Source of the DNA: Amycolatopsis acidiphila
GTDB taxonomy: Bacteria; Actinomycetota; Actinomycetes; Mycobacteriales; Pseudonocardiaceae
Reading direction: 5' to 3'
DNA: 64,000 nucleotides
NCBI RefSeq assembly: GCF_021391495.1
Contig: NZ_CP090063.1
Location: forward strand, 372,001-436,000
The position numbers and the translations under genes are program-made. The notes under the pieces are model-generated. The model was not told the origin of the DNA, searched no databases, and saw nothing but the letters and a program-made list of their open reading frames with translations. Of this stretch, positions 26,839 through 34,298 are shown piece by piece. Numbering within the stretch: the stretch's first letter is position 1; every line of letters starts with the position of its first letter.

Positions 26839-27636
26839 ATGACCACGATTGCTGTGCTGGGTGCGGGAAAGATCGGTGAGGCGCTGCTGGGGGGCCTGCT
26901 GCAAGGCGGCCGTGGCGCGGAGGAACTGCTGTTCACCGAACGGCACCCGGAGCGCGCGGCCGAGCTGACCGCGCGGTACGGCGTCGCGGGGGTCGAGGTC
27001 GACGAGGCCGCCAAGCGGGCCGACGTGCTGGTCGTCGCGGTGAAGCCGCAGGACATCGAGCCGGTGCTCGCGGAGCTGGCCCCCGTGGTCGGCCCGTCCT
27101 CGCTGGTCGTGTCCCTGTGCGCGGGGCTGCCGACGGCGCTGTACGAGCGCCGGCTGCCCGAGGGCGTGCCCGTCGTCCGGGTGATGCCGAACACCCCGAT
27201 GGTCGTCGGCGAGGCGATGAGTGCCATCTCACCCGGCACGCACGCCACCCCGGAGCACGTCGCGCTGGTCAAGGACCTGCTGTCGGCGGTGGGCCAGGTG
27301 ATCGAGGTCCCCGAGTCGCAGCAGGACGCCGTCACCGCGCTGTCGGGCTCCGGGCCTGCCTACTTCTTCTACCTGGTCGAGGCCATGATCGACGCCGGGA
27401 TACTGCTCGGCCTGCCGCGCGCGGTCGCGGAGAAGCTGATCGTCCAGTCGGCGGTGGGCGCCGCGAAGATGCTCGCCGAGAGCACCGAGCACCCGGTGAT
27501 CCTGCGCGAGGCGGTGACCTCGCCCGCCGGCACGACCATCAACGCGATCCGCGAACTGGAGAAGCACGGCGTCCGCGCGGCCCTGCTCGACGCGATCGAG
27601 GCCGCCCGCGACCGGTCCGCCGAACTCGGCCGGTGA
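26839..27636 (+). CDS. proC: Pyrroline-5-carboxylate reductase
   Basis: A 265-residue NADPH enzyme for the last step of proline synthesis. TIAVLGAGKIGEALLGG is the dinucleotide-binding motif, VRVMPNTPMVVGEAMS the conserved core, and ALSGSGPAYFFYLVEAM plus LREAVTSPAGTTINAIREL the C-terminal signature. Length is normal. The ATG at 26839 is 10 nt from the thioesterase stop, so it likely belongs to the same operon as proline dehydrogenase, placing synthesis and breakdown of proline on one transcript. Confidence 0.95.
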   Translation: MTTIAVLGAGKIGEALLGGLLQGGRGAEELLFTERHPERAAELTARYGVAGVEVDEAAKRADVLVVAVKPQDIEPVLAELAPVVGPSSLVVSLCAGLPTALYERRLPEGVPVVRVMPNTPMVVGEAMSAISPGTHATPEHVALVKDLLSAVGQVIEVPESQQDAVTALSGSGPAYFFYLVEAMIDAGILLGLPRAVAEKLIVQSAVGAAKMLAESTEHPVILREAVTSPAGTTINAIRELEKHGVRAALLDAIEAARDRSAELGR

Positions 27637-27765
27637 CTCTCCGTCGAACACCGATCCACAGCGCGCTGCGCCAACCGAAGCAATAACAGGCTATTTGTCC
27701 GTCCGGAAGTCGACAATGTGCTGGTCGGCGCGCCCGGTTGGACCAATTCTGGCGTCAGACGTCGC

Positions 27766-27791
27766 ACTGGTCCCACCAGTCCCGCTACTCT
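27766..27791 (+). promoter_or_regulatory. Inverted repeat and -10-like element upstream of the BldC-like gene
   Basis: ACTGGT at 27766-27771 and ACCAGT at 27775-27780 form a perfect inverted repeat, and TACTCT at 27786-27791 resembles an actinobacterial -10 box. An operator placed just upstream of -10 would suit repression; the binding protein is unknown. The start codon is about 80 nt downstream. Confidence 0.35.
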
Positions 27792-27870
27792 CAGGGATGA
27801 AGCACGTGCGTGTCGAACCGCCGGTGGGGAAGCCGAGCGGCACGACGCGTGTCGAAGGGCACGGTGACGT

Positions 27871-28083
27871 ATGCCGTCGAACAAGAAGGACGTGCCCGCT
27901 GTCGGGCAGGTCCAGTTCCTGACGGTCGCCGAGGTGGCCTCGCTGATGCGGGTCTCCAAGATGACCGTCTACCGCCTCGTGCACTCGGGCGAGCTGCCGG
28001 CCGTACGGGTCGGCAAGTCGTTCCGGGTGCCGGAGAAGGCTGTGCACGAATATCTGGAAGGCGCCTATTTCGACGTCGGCTAA
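27871..28083 (+). CDS. Small excisionase/BldC-type helix-turn-helix protein
   Basis: A 70-residue MerR-like DNA-binding protein: residues 16-62 read FLTVAEVASLMRVSKMTVYR, then LVHSGELPAVRVGKSFRVPE, the typical winged HTH with the GELPAVRVG wing. It corresponds to Rv0500A. Such proteins bind direct repeats, often cooperatively, and act in development or replication-linked control. The ATG at 27871 is preceded by GAAGGGC. A second protein of this type (bldC) lies at 52.1 kb, with only moderate resemblance. Targets are unknown. Confidence 0.88.
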   Translation: MPSNKKDVPAVGQVQFLTVAEVASLMRVSKMTVYRLVHSGELPAVRVGKSFRVPEKAVHEYLEGAYFDVG

Positions 28084-28209
28084 GAAGGGGGGCCCGCGCC
28101 CCCGCACGGACCCGCGGGTAGTCTGGGAGACCGCTCGCGCCTGATGCGCTCCATTCCGCTGGACGCTGCGCGAGGCAGCGTCGACCAGACGAAACGTGAA
28201 GGAGCACCC

Positions 28210-28311
28210 GTGGGCTCAGTGATCAAGAAGCGCCGCAAGCGCATGTCGAAGAAGAAGCACCGCAAGCTGCTTCGCCGCACGCGGATGCAGCGTCGGAAGC
28301 AGGGCAAGTAA
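28210..28311 (+). CDS. Small ribosomal protein bS22 (AURKAIP1/COX24 family, 33 residues)
   Basis: A 33-residue, extremely basic protein: it starts [19 protein letters not shown] and ends RKQGK. It matches the actinobacterial AURKAIP1/COX24-domain peptide (Rv0500B in M. tuberculosis), found in mycobacterial 30S structures as bS22 near the decoding centre. The GTG at 28210 has GAAGGAG 5 nt upstream, an excellent ribosome binding site. A TAGTCT hexamer at 28119-28124 is a possible -10 box, so it may have its own promoter. It is easily missed because of its size. Confidence 0.93.
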   Translation: MGSVIKKRRKRMSKKKHRKLLRRTRMQRRKQGK

Positions 28312-28335
28312 CGCCCAGGCGAACGGCATCTTTCC

Positions 28336-28378
28336 GCGACCCGTCCGGTTACCCGGGCGGGTCGCACCCATTTGGGTG
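28336..28378 (+). terminator. Terminator hairpins after bS22
   Basis: GCGACCCGTCCGG at 28336-28348 pairs with CCGGGCGGGTCGC at 28353-28365 (13 bp, one G-T pair, loop TTAC). A second small hairpin CACCC/GGGTG with loop ATTT overlaps its end at 28365-28378. Together they should end the bS22 transcript. Confidence 0.7.
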
Positions 28379-28485
28379 ACCGCGTTGACCTGCGTTAATA
28401 GCGTGTAATTGGTCCTGACTTCGCCGCGGCGGCGGGGGTAGCATCGCCTGCGCCGCCGGAAACCAACCCTGTCGCAGGGGGTTCA

Positions 28486-29499
28486 ATGCCGTCCAACGTC
28501 GTGCTCGTCACCGGGGTCGGGGGTGAGCTCGGAGGCAGGCTCCTCGCCCGCCTCGGCACCAACCCGGAGTTCGACCGCGTCCTTGGCGTGGACACCACGC
28601 CCCCGGGCAAGCACGTGCTGCGCAGGCTCGGCCGGGCCGAGTTCGTCCGCGCCGACATCCGCAACCCGCTGATCGCCAAGGTCATCGCGGACGCCCACGT
28701 CGACACCGTGGTGCACGCCGCCACCACCTGTCATCCCGCGGCTCCCGCCCGCCGGGGCGCGCTCAAGGAAGTCAACGTCATCGGCACGATGCGCCTGCTC
28801 GCCGCGTGCCAGCGGTCGGCATCGGTGCGCAAGCTCGTCGTCAAGTCCACGGCCGCCGTCTACGGTGCCGGCGCGCGCTCGCCCGCGGTGTTCACCGAGG
28901 ACTCCGAGCTGATCCCCGCCTCCGCCGACGGCTACGCGAAGGACGCCGTCGAGATGGAGGGCTACGTGCGGGGCCTGGCACGCCGCCGGCCCGACCTCAC
29001 CATCACCCTGGCGCGGTTCGCCAACGTCATCGGGCCCGACGTGGACACCGTCCTGGCCCGCTACTTCGCGCTGCCGGTGGTGCCCACGGTGCTCGGCTAC
29101 GACGCCCGGCTGCAGCTGCTGCACTCCTCGGACGCGCTCGCCGTGCTGGAGCTGGCGACGCTGGAGGACAGGCCCGGCGTGTTCAACGTGGGCGCGGACG
29201 GGGTACTCACGTTGTCTCAGGCGATCCGGCGGGCGGGCCGCCTCGAGCTTCCGGTTCCGCGCGCGGTGATTCCGTCGGTCGCCAAGATGCTGCGGGGCGC
29301 ACGCGTGGTCGACTTCTCGCACGACCAGGTGCGCCTGTTGAACTACGGCCGGGTCGTGGACACCTCGCGGCTGAAGGAGGCCTTCGGCTTCCGGCCGCGG
29401 TGGACCACGGCTGCGGCGTTCGACGATTACGTGCGCGGCCGCGGACTACGCCCGTCGTCGACGGCGAGCAGCTCGCCGCGATGGCGGACAAGGTCGTGA
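28486..29499 (+). CDS. NAD-dependent epimerase/dehydratase (GalE-like extended SDR), altered C-terminus
   Basis: A 337-residue extended SDR equivalent in place to galE2 (Rv0501). VLVTGVGGELGGRLLARL is the NAD motif, VHAATTCHP the second strand region, and Lys of the YxxxK motif is in GYAKDAVEMEG. Substrate unknown; a nucleotide sugar or lipid-linked sugar is likely. After RGRGLRP the reading frame ends in a Ser-rich tail, while the +1 frame continues naturally (VVDGEQLAAMADKVV) to a stop at 29526-29528 that overlaps the next start as ATGA. A one-base loss near 29455 is likely; see findings. The core enzyme is intact. Confidence 0.85.
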   Translation: MPSNVVLVTGVGGELGGRLLARLGTNPEFDRVLGVDTTPPGKHVLRRLGRAEFVRADIRNPLIAKVIADAHVDTVVHAATTCHPAAPARRGALKEVNVIGTMRLLAACQRSASVRKLVVKSTAAVYGAGARSPAVFTEDSELIPASADGYAKDAVEMEGYVRGLARRRPDLTITLARFANVIGPDVDTVLARYFALPVVPTVLGYDARLQLLHSSDALAVLELATLEDRPGVFNVGADGVLTLSQAIRRAGRLELPVPRAVIPSVAKMLRGARVVDFSHDQVRLLNYGRVVDTSRLKEAFGFRPRWTTAAAFDDYVRGRGLRPSSTASSSPRWRTRS

Positions 29500-29524
29500 C
29501 CGCCGCGGCGACCGGCCAGACCAG

Positions 29525-30499
29525 ATGAACCCGGAACCAGGAGCGTCACGAGTGACCACCACCGTAGAAGCCCAGGTCATCCCCCTCCGCCGAACGCGGG
29601 AGAAGCCCACCGCGCCGCCCCGGCCCGTCGAGGCAGCGGTGGCGCGGCCGCCCGTGCCGCCGCAGCCCGATCCGGTGACCAATGCGCTGACCTTCCTGCG
29701 TAACCGGCTCACCGGCGAGTACGAGGTGGACGAGTTCGGCTTCGACCGCGAGCTGACGGAGACACTGCTGCTGCCGCCGCTGCGCCTGCTGTACGAGAAG
29801 TGGTTCCGCGTCACCACGCACGGCATCGACAACGTGCCCAAGGACGGCGGCGCGCTGATCGTGTGCAACCACTCGGGCACCCTGCCGCTGGACGCCGTGA
29901 TGACGGCGGTGGCGGTGCACGACGAGCATCCCGCGCGCCGGCACCTGCGGATGCTGGGCGCGGACCTGGTGTTCCGCACGCCGCTGCTGAGCGCGCTCGC
30001 CCGCAAGTCGGGCCAGACGCTCGCGTGCCACCCCGACGCCGAGCGGCTGCTCTCCTCGGGCGAGCTGGTCGGCGTGTGGCCGGAGGGCTTCAAGGGCATC
30101 GGGAAGCCGTTCTCGTCGCGGTACAAGCTGCAGCGCTTCGGCCGGGGCGGCTTCGTGTCGGCGGCGCTGCGGACCGGGGTGCCGATCGTGCCGTGCTCCA
30201 TCGTGGGCGCGGAGGAGATCTACCCGAAGATCGCGAACCTGAAGCCGCTGGCGCGGTTGCTCGGGCTGCCGTACTTCCCGGTGACCCCGTTGTTCCCGCT
30301 GCTGGGGCCGCTGGGCGCGGTCCCGCTGCCGACGAAGTGGACCATCGAGTTCGGCGAGCCCATCCGCACGGACGCCCTCGACCCGGACGAGGCCGACGAC
30401 CCGATGCTGGTGTTCAGCCTGACCGACCAGGTGCGCGAGTCGATCCAGCAGACGCTGTACCGCCACCTGGCGCAGCGGGAAAGCGTTTTCAAGGGCTAG
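29525..30499 (+). CDS. Lysophospholipid-type acyltransferase (Rv0502-like)
   Basis: A 324-residue PlsC-fold protein with a Pro-rich N-terminal extension (to about residue 55). The HX4D motif reads NHSGTLPLD, and the acceptor motif VWPEGFKGIGK; RFGRGGFVSAALRTGVPIVP follows in the expected place. It would acylate a glycerolipid or glycolipid intermediate at the membrane. Start: ATG 29525 overlaps the ancestral stop of the epimerase; GTG 29552 is an alternative. Its stop codon is inside the first copy of a 23-nt direct repeat. Confidence 0.85.
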   Translation: MNPEPGASRVTTTVEAQVIPLRRTREKPTAPPRPVEAAVARPPVPPQPDPVTNALTFLRNRLTGEYEVDEFGFDRELTETLLLPPLRLLYEKWFRVTTHGIDNVPKDGGALIVCNHSGTLPLDAVMTAVAVHDEHPARRHLRMLGADLVFRTPLLSALARKSGQTLACHPDAERLLSSGELVGVWPEGFKGIGKPFSSRYKLQRFGRGGFVSAALRTGVPIVPCSIVGAEEIYPKIANLKPLARLLGLPYFPVTPLFPLLGPLGAVPLPTKWTIEFGEPIRTDALDPDEADDPMLVFSLTDQVRESIQQTLYRHLAQRESVFKG

Positions 30500-30518
30500 C
30501 TAGCGCCGCCGGTAGGCC
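30496..30518. repeat. 23-nt direct repeat, left copy
   Basis: An exact copy of the 23 nt at 31490-31512, beginning CTAGCTAGCGCC and ending GGTAGGCC. It overlaps the acyltransferase stop codon. The matching copy at the right covers the last codons of the HAD gene, so this copy is a displaced duplicate of a gene end, as expected at the edge of an inserted segment. Flanking bases differ on both sides. Confidence 0.85.
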
Positions 30519-30540
30519 CTGATGACAGGGGCGGGCGGAG

Positions 30541-31437
30541 CTATTTCAGCAGCTCGATCACCGCTGCGAAGGCGGCCATACTGCGCTCGACGACGGTGAC
30601 GTAGGTGATTCCAAGCCGCTCGCGGTGCTCGAGCAACTGTTCCGCTATCTCTTTCGGAGTGCCGATGAGCACAGAGGGCACCCGCAGCATTTCGTCGGCG
30701 GACAAGGAACGTAGCGGCTCCAGCCGACGTGCTTCTTCCACCCTGTCCTCGGTAATCAGAACTCGCCAGACCAGGATGTTCAGTTCGACTTTCGCAAGGC
30801 GTTCGCCCAAGAGTCCGCGGGCGAACAACACTCGCTCCGTGACAGCGTCGAGGTTGTCGAGGTAGGAGCTACTGCCGTCGCGGCTGGTGGTGAACCCGGT
30901 AAATCCCACGATGTCAGCCTTTTGCGCAGCCATCGTCAGAATTCTGTTGCCGTGCCCCGCGAGCCATAGCGGTGGTCCAGATGGTTGCACGGGACGCGGC
31001 TTGTAGCCGGGGTCGGAGAACAGCTCACGCAATCTCGTTGTCATTCGATCGAGATGATCCACTCGCTCCTTTGCTCGCAAGAACGGCAGGCCAGCTTCAT
31101 CGAACTCCGATTTTACGTAGCCCGCACCGAGCCCGAGTTCGAGGCGGCCGCCAGTCAGCTGATCCGCCGTCGCGACGTCTCTGGCCAGCAGAGTTGGATT
31201 GTAGAAGCCAGCGTTCAGCACTGCGGTAGCAAGGCGAGGATGGGTGGTCGCTTCGGCGGCTGCTACCAGCGCCGAGAACGGGGCCGGATTGCCCAGGTGG
31301 TCGGCTACGGAGAGGACGTCGTAGCCGAGGTCCTCAGCCTTCGTGCACTTGCCCACCCAATCCTGCCGTGAATCCGAAATCGCCAGACCGACTCCGAATC
31401 TGAACGGACGGGCCGAAGGATCCGTCAACAGGCTCAT
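30541..31437 (-). CDS. LLM class (F420-dependent) oxidoreductase in a repeat-flanked insert
   Basis: A 298-residue luciferase-like monooxygenase-fold protein: RFGVGLAISDSR at the start, LSVADHLGNPAPFSALVAAA, GLGAGYVKSEFDEAGLPF and PLWLAGHG are typical of F420-dependent members. Start ATG 31437 is placed before the barrel; an in-frame ATG/GTG further up adds a non-conserved tail. By eye its GC content is well below that of both neighbours, and it uses A/T-ending codons more often. It lies between two identical 23-nt repeats and breaks an acyltransferase/HAD arrangement conserved elsewhere. It looks acquired; substrate unknown. Confidence 0.85.
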   Translation of the reverse strand: MSLLTDPSARPFRFGVGLAISDSRQDWVGKCTKAEDLGYDVLSVADHLGNPAPFSALVAAAEATTHPRLATAVLNAGFYNPTLLARDVATADQLTGGRLELGLGAGYVKSEFDEAGLPFLRAKERVDHLDRMTTRLRELFSDPGYKPRPVQPSGPPLWLAGHGNRILTMAAQKADIVGFTGFTTSRDGSSSYLDNLDAVTERVLFARGLLGERLAKVELNILVWRVLITEDRVEEARRLEPLRSLSADEMLRVPSVLIGTPKEIAEQLLEHRERLGITYVTVVERSMAAFAAVIELLK

Positions 31438-31489
31438 GGCAGTAAACTCTGGTGCTGCCGGACGGGGCACGGGGAGGGACCGACTTCAC

Positions 31490-31512
31490 CTAGCTAGCGC
31501 CGCCGGTAGGCC
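31490..31512. repeat. 23-nt direct repeat, right copy
   Basis: Identical to 30496-30518. It covers the last five codons and stop of the leftward HAD gene (Ala-Tyr-Arg-Arg-Arg-stop begins here) and is therefore probably the native copy. The centre-to-centre distance to the left copy is 994 bp and the enclosed DNA holds a single lower-GC gene. Confidence 0.85.
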
Positions 31513-32396
31513 ACCCCCGCCGCGACCGCGCCGGCCAGGGCTCCCGCGCCGAGCACCGAGGGCACGCCGATCTTCGCCGCCTTGCGGCCGGTGCGGAAGT
31601 CGCGGATCTCCCAGCCGCGGGCGCGCGAGATCTCCCGCAGGCCCGCGTCCGGGTTCACCGCGACCGCGGTGCCCACCACCGACAGCATCGGCACGTCGTT
31701 CGACGAGTCCGAGTACGCCGTGCAGCGCCGCAGGTTGAGCCCTTCCCGCGCGGCGAGTGCGCGCACCGCGTGCGCCTTCGCGCGGCCGTGCAGCAGATCG
31801 CCGACCAGCCGCCCGGTGTACACGCCGTCGACGTGCTCGGCGACGGTACCCAGCGCGCCCGTCAGCCCCAGCCGCCGCGAGATGATCGCCGCCAGCTCGA
31901 CCGGCGTCGCCGTCACGAGCCACACCCGCTGCCCGGCGTCGAGGTGCAATTGCGCGAGCGCGCGCGTGCCCGACCAGATCTTGTCGGCCATCAGCTCGTC
32001 GTAGATCTCCTCGCCGACCTCGGTCATCTCCTGCACGGTCTTACCGGCCACAAAGGACAGTGCCTGCTCGCGGCTGGACTTGACGGTGTCGGAGGTCTCC
32101 CGGCCGCCGATCCGGAACTTCACCTGGCGCCAGGCGAACCCGGCCAGGTCGGAGGTGGTGAAGTACTTGCGCGCGGCGAGCCCGCGGGCGAAGTGGAAGA
32201 TCGACGCGCCCATCATCATGGTGTTGTCGACGTCGAAGAACGCGGCCGCGGTCAGGTCGGGGGTGACGGGCGGCGGCGGCAGCTCGACGCCGTCGAGCTG
32301 CGCGGTCTCCATCGCGACCGCGGCATCGGCCGACGCTTCGCCGGCCAGCGTGGCGAGTCGTTCGAGTTCCGGGCCCTTGCCCCTGCCGCGCCACAC
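31494..32396 (-). CDS. HAD-IB family hydrolase (SerB1-like)
   Basis: A 300-residue HAD phosphatase equivalent to Rv0505c. Motif I is FFDVDNTMM (nucleophile Asp), the Ser/Thr of motif II is in [11 protein letters not shown], and motif III/IV is [17 protein letters not shown]-terminal hydrophobic segment ([21 protein letters not shown]) may anchor it to the membrane. SerB-like phosphoserine hydrolysis or dephosphorylation of a lipid head group are both possible. The GTG at 32396 is used; the N-terminal 45 residues are poorly conserved. Its 3' end is duplicated as a direct repeat 1 kb away. Confidence 0.87.
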   Translation of the reverse strand: MWRGRGKGPELERLATLAGEASADAAVAMETAQLDGVELPPPPVTPDLTAAAFFDVDNTMMMGASIFHFARGLAARKYFTTSDLAGFAWRQVKFRIGGRETSDTVKSSREQALSFVAGKTVQEMTEVGEEIYDELMADKIWSGTRALAQLHLDAGQRVWLVTATPVELAAIISRRLGLTGALGTVAEHVDGVYTGRLVGDLLHGRAKAHAVRALAAREGLNLRRCTAYSDSSNDVPMLSVVGTAVAVNPDAGLREISRARGWEIRDFRTGRKAAKIGVPSVLGAGALAGAVAAGVAYRRR

Positions 32397-32445
32397 GCAG
32401 ACCGCCTCCTGACTCGGGTGTCTGAGCCAAGGGTAGCGAGCGCGC

Positions 32446-33453
32446 TCAGCCGATCCCTACCCCGGGAAGGCCCGGGAGCAGGGGCGGAATCGAGATCAGC
32501 GGCGGCTGCGGAACGGTGGGCGTGGGCAGGCGCGGGCTGGTCGGAGCCAGCACCGGCGGGCTGAACACGGGCGGCGCCTGGCCGCCGGTCGACGGCGGCA
32601 GCGGGCTGGTCGGCGAAGGGGTCGACGGTGCGATAGGGGTCACCGAACTGGTCATTTGCTGTGCCGGCGCCGGTTCGCTGCGGGGCGGGGCGGGCAGCGG
32701 CAGCAGCGGCTGCTGCCCCCGGACCGCGTCCGTCGGCGGTTCGCAGGAGCCGGACTGCGGGACCGCGCCGAGGTCGTCGGTCTCGCCGGTGGTGATCTGC
32801 TGGCAGTTGAGCCGGGCCAGCAGCGTCTGCGCCCGGGCCTCGATCCGGGACAGGAGTTCCGCCGAAGAGGTGAACTGGGTCAGTGCCGCCTGGGGGATCG
32901 CGGACCGGGTCGCCAGCAGTTTCGCGCGCTGGTCGAGCGACCACGACCGCAGCTGGTCCAGCGGCTGGCCGCTGCCCTGTGTCGCGGCCCCGGTCAGCTC
33001 CGCGGTGCCCGCCCGCGCCTCCCGCTGGAAGTCGGCCAGCGTCGACTCGTAGGCGCGCGGGTTAGCCGTGCCGAGCTCCTTCAGCTCGTCCAGCCGGTTC
33101 GCCGCGAACTCCAGGTGCTTCTGGGCCTTGGCGGAGTCGCCGAACGCGAGCCCCAGCTCGGCGGACTCGCCGGCGCGCTTGATCCCGTAGAGGGCGTCGC
33201 CGGGCAGCGCGTCCTTGGACAGCAGCATCCCGACCCCGCCGAGCGCGATCGCCAGTGCGACCGCGGCCGCCAGCACCTCGGCGACGATCCGCCGCCGCCG
33301 GCCCGGCCTGCGCCGTTCCTGCTCGGTGAGCCGCTCGAGAATGCCGGTGTGGATGCGTTCGCGGGTGGCGGCGTCCGGTTTCGCGGCGTCGCCGAGTTGC
33401 CGCAGCCCGGAGATGACTTCCAGGTCGCGCCCTGTCCACCCGGGTACGTCCAC
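32446..33453 (-). CDS. DUF5667-type membrane protein, probable anti-sigma partner
   Basis: A 335-residue single-pass protein directly downstream of a sigma factor gene. The first 45 residues ([29 protein letters not shown]) are cytoplasmic and helical; a membrane segment follows ([18 protein letters not shown]), then the DUF5667 core starting [20 protein letters not shown], helical repeats and a Pro-rich extracellular tail of about 110 residues. By analogy with BldN-RsbN pairs the N-terminal part could hold the sigma factor. The GTG at 33453 is the best start but lacks a good ribosome binding site. Confidence 0.72.
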   Translation of the reverse strand: MDVPGWTGRDLEVISGLRQLGDAAKPDAATRERIHTGILERLTEQERRRPGRRRRIVAEVLAAAVALAIALGGVGMLLSKDALPGDALYGIKRAGESAELGLAFGDSAKAQKHLEFAANRLDELKELGTANPRAYESTLADFQREARAGTAELTGAATQGSGQPLDQLRSWSLDQRAKLLATRSAIPQAALTQFTSSAELLSRIEARAQTLLARLNCQQITTGETDDLGAVPQSGSCEPPTDAVRGQQPLLPLPAPPRSEPAPAQQMTSSVTPIAPSTPSPTSPLPPSTGGQAPPVFSPPVLAPTSPRLPTPTVPQPPLISIPPLLPGLPGVGIG

Positions 33454-33491
33454 GTCCAGTGAACGAACGATGACCAGGTCCGTTACGGTCC

Positions 33492-34142
33492 TCAGCGCCA
33501 GGTTGGCGGGAGCAACTGGGCCAGCTTGCGCACGGCGCGGTGCTGCAGTGCCTTGATCGCGCCCTCGTTGCGCTTCATGATCTGCGCGGTCTCGGTCAGC
33601 GAGAGGCCCTGGATGAACCGGAGCACGATGCATTCGCGCTGGTCATCGCCCAGATCGGCGATGCACTTGAGCAGTGCCTCCCGGGTGGCGCCGGTCATCG
33701 CCTGCTGCTCGGGGCCGGTGCCTTCGCCCGTGCTCTGCCCGGCGAACGGGGCGGAGCCGGACTCGGAGACCTCATCGGTCACGATCTCGAGCTTGTAACG
33801 GCTCGACTTCACGTGGTCGAACACGATGTTGCGGGCGATGGTGATGAACCACGCGCCGACGTCGCGGCCCTGGTAGCTCACCGACGTGATCCGGCGCAGC
33901 GCACGCAGGAAGGTCTCGCTCGTGATGTCCTCGGCCAGCTCCCGGTCGCCGAGCCGGAAGAACACGTACCGGTACACGACGTCCACGTAGCGGTCGTAGA
34001 GCGTGCCGAAGGCGATGCTGTCGCCCTTCTGCGCGGCGTGCACGAGGTCCCAGGACTCGGGCTGCTCGTCCGGCGGGTCCATCGGGCGCGCGAGCGTGCC
34101 CACGTGCAGCCCCGGGGGGCGTGCAGCAAGCCAGTTCGTCAC
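33492..34142 (-). CDS. ECF sigma factor (BldN/ShbA-like)
   Basis: A 216-residue sigma-70 family member. Region 2 is DSIAFGTLYDRYVDVVYRYV to SYQGRDVGAWFITIARN, with LAEDITSETFLRALRRI; region 4 is DDQRECIVLRFIQGLSLTET with recognition helix NEGAIKALQHRAVRKL. The sequence closely recalls Streptomyces BldN from memory. The GTG at 34142 has a strong GAGGAGC upstream. The membrane DUF5667 gene follows 38 nt later, forming a probable sigma/anti-sigma operon. It likely directs genes for envelope or development; targets cannot be read here. Confidence 0.88.
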   Translation of the reverse strand: MTNWLAARPPGLHVGTLARPMDPPDEQPESWDLVHAAQKGDSIAFGTLYDRYVDVVYRYVFFRLGDRELAEDITSETFLRALRRITSVSYQGRDVGAWFITIARNIVFDHVKSSRYKLEIVTDEVSESGSAPFAGQSTGEGTGPEQQAMTGATREALLKCIADLGDDQRECIVLRFIQGLSLTETAQIMKRNEGAIKALQHRAVRKLAQLLPPTWR

Positions 34143-34298
34143 GTCTGCTCCTCTGTCCCGGCCTCGAGTGACCATCACCACTCCGGCGCTAGAGCAGCAT
34201 ACGTGTTGTTACCCGGAAGTAGGTAGTGGTCCCGGTTGCGGAAGTGCGACGATCCGCGAGCTTTCCCAGGATGGGGGAGGAGAGGGGACACTGGGGTC

